A DNA stretch of 64,000 bases, from positions 181,023 to 245,022 of the forward strand of contig JACTAT010000338.1 of NCBI GenBank assembly GCA_014526335.1, given 5' to 3'. The position numbers were made by a program, and so were the translations under genes. How positions within the stretch are numbered: position 1 is the first letter of the stretch; each line of letters opens with the position of its first letter. The DNA comes from Chrysaora quinquecirrha. Its lineage: Eukaryota > Cnidaria > Scyphozoa > Semaeostomeae > Pelagiidae. This document shows, one piece after another, positions 63,493 to 64,000 of the stretch. The notes below the pieces were generated by a model, which was given only the letters and a program-made list of their open reading frames with translations, had not been told where the DNA came from and ran no database searches.

Positions 63493-64000
63493 AAAGTTTT
63501 TAAGTTACATGCATTTCTTTTTAAGGAAGTGCTTTCTAAGGAAGGTAGTACTCGGGTAGGCAAAAACTTAAAGAATTTCTAGTACTGGACCGGAGACTAC
63601 TAAGGAATCTGACTTTTTCTTAAAACTTAGCATTTCGATTAAAAAAGATGAAGTTTCGAATTAACAGAGCAAGCAATACTTATCGCCAATCGTTTTCAAT
63701 CAGTATTCATTTCTACTCGTCTTCTGACACCTTTTATGACCTTTATTCCTTGGCCATCGGTTTTTTTTAAGAATCACAAAGTAAGAAGTTAAGGAATTGC
63801 TAAGGAATATTGAGTATTCAATGTTGGCCGTCAGTTAAGGAATTCACAATGATTGATAGTTCACCAGTTGAGAACAGGACAGCGCCATTTAAGAAAATAA
63901 ATTTTAATTTTTTTCTAGCTTCACAAAGCCTTGTAATGTTCTTAGCATGTTCTTAACTTTTCAGCCTCTGAAGCCTTAAGTTCTTATATACTTTGATCTT
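63493..64000. repeat. Dispersed AAGGAATTGCTAAGGAAT-type repeat at the right edge
   Basis: Contains TTAAGGAAGTGCTTTCTAAGG and, at 63785-63840, GTTAAGGAATTGCTAAGGAA, GAGTATTCAA and TTGGCCGTCA, the same order as 48700-48765. The element may extend past the window. No gene seen. Confidence 0.55.

Overview
This is an AT-rich, intron-rich animal genome window. Two conserved eukaryotic genes, two single-exon orphan rhodopsin-type GPCRs, tRNA-headed SINEs, many short TIR elements, an APE-type LINE with a 2A-like peptide and a BEL/Pao LTR element together suggest a marine invertebrate, most likely an anthozoan cnidarian. That assignment is inference; no ribosomal or mitochondrial marker is present.

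Layout. 1-4257: repeats, no supported gene. 4258-5958 (-): single-exon F-box/LRR-like protein. 6116-35862 (-): complete 18-exon gene for histone deacetylase 3 (432 aa), stretched over about 30 kb by introns full of mobile DNA. These include a nearly full-length LINE (about 6380-11378, antisense to the host gene), a 963-bp TIR element, a 78-bp tandem repeat, a MITE 11 nt from a splice donor, three SINE-like copies, and a 7.3-kb cluster of long-TIR elements (24413-31744) filling most of intron 5. 35863-36262: 400-bp divergent promoter. 36263-51678 (+): complete 9-exon RCL1 gene (380 aa), with an intronless GPCR nested on the same strand in intron 3 (41390-42358). 52271-53290 (-): second intronless GPCR, convergent with RCL1. 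53291-56985: hAT-like and MITE elements plus a triplet-rich repeat. 56986-63492 (+): full-length BEL/Pao retrotransposon whose two 461-bp LTRs look identical but whose coding region is broken by frameshifts. 63493-64000: dispersed repeat.

How it fits together. HDAC3 and RCL1 form a head-to-head housekeeping pair (chromatin co-repressor enzyme; nucleolar 18S rRNA processing factor) likely to share one promoter. Almost everything else is transposon sediment. The most unusual structures are the hairpin-ended long-TIR cluster in HDAC3 intron 5, whose stems change sequence while staying paired, and a three-unit hairpin array in RCL1 intron 6 with a compensatory base change. All positions and splice sites were read by eye; identities rest on recognised motifs, not on database searches.
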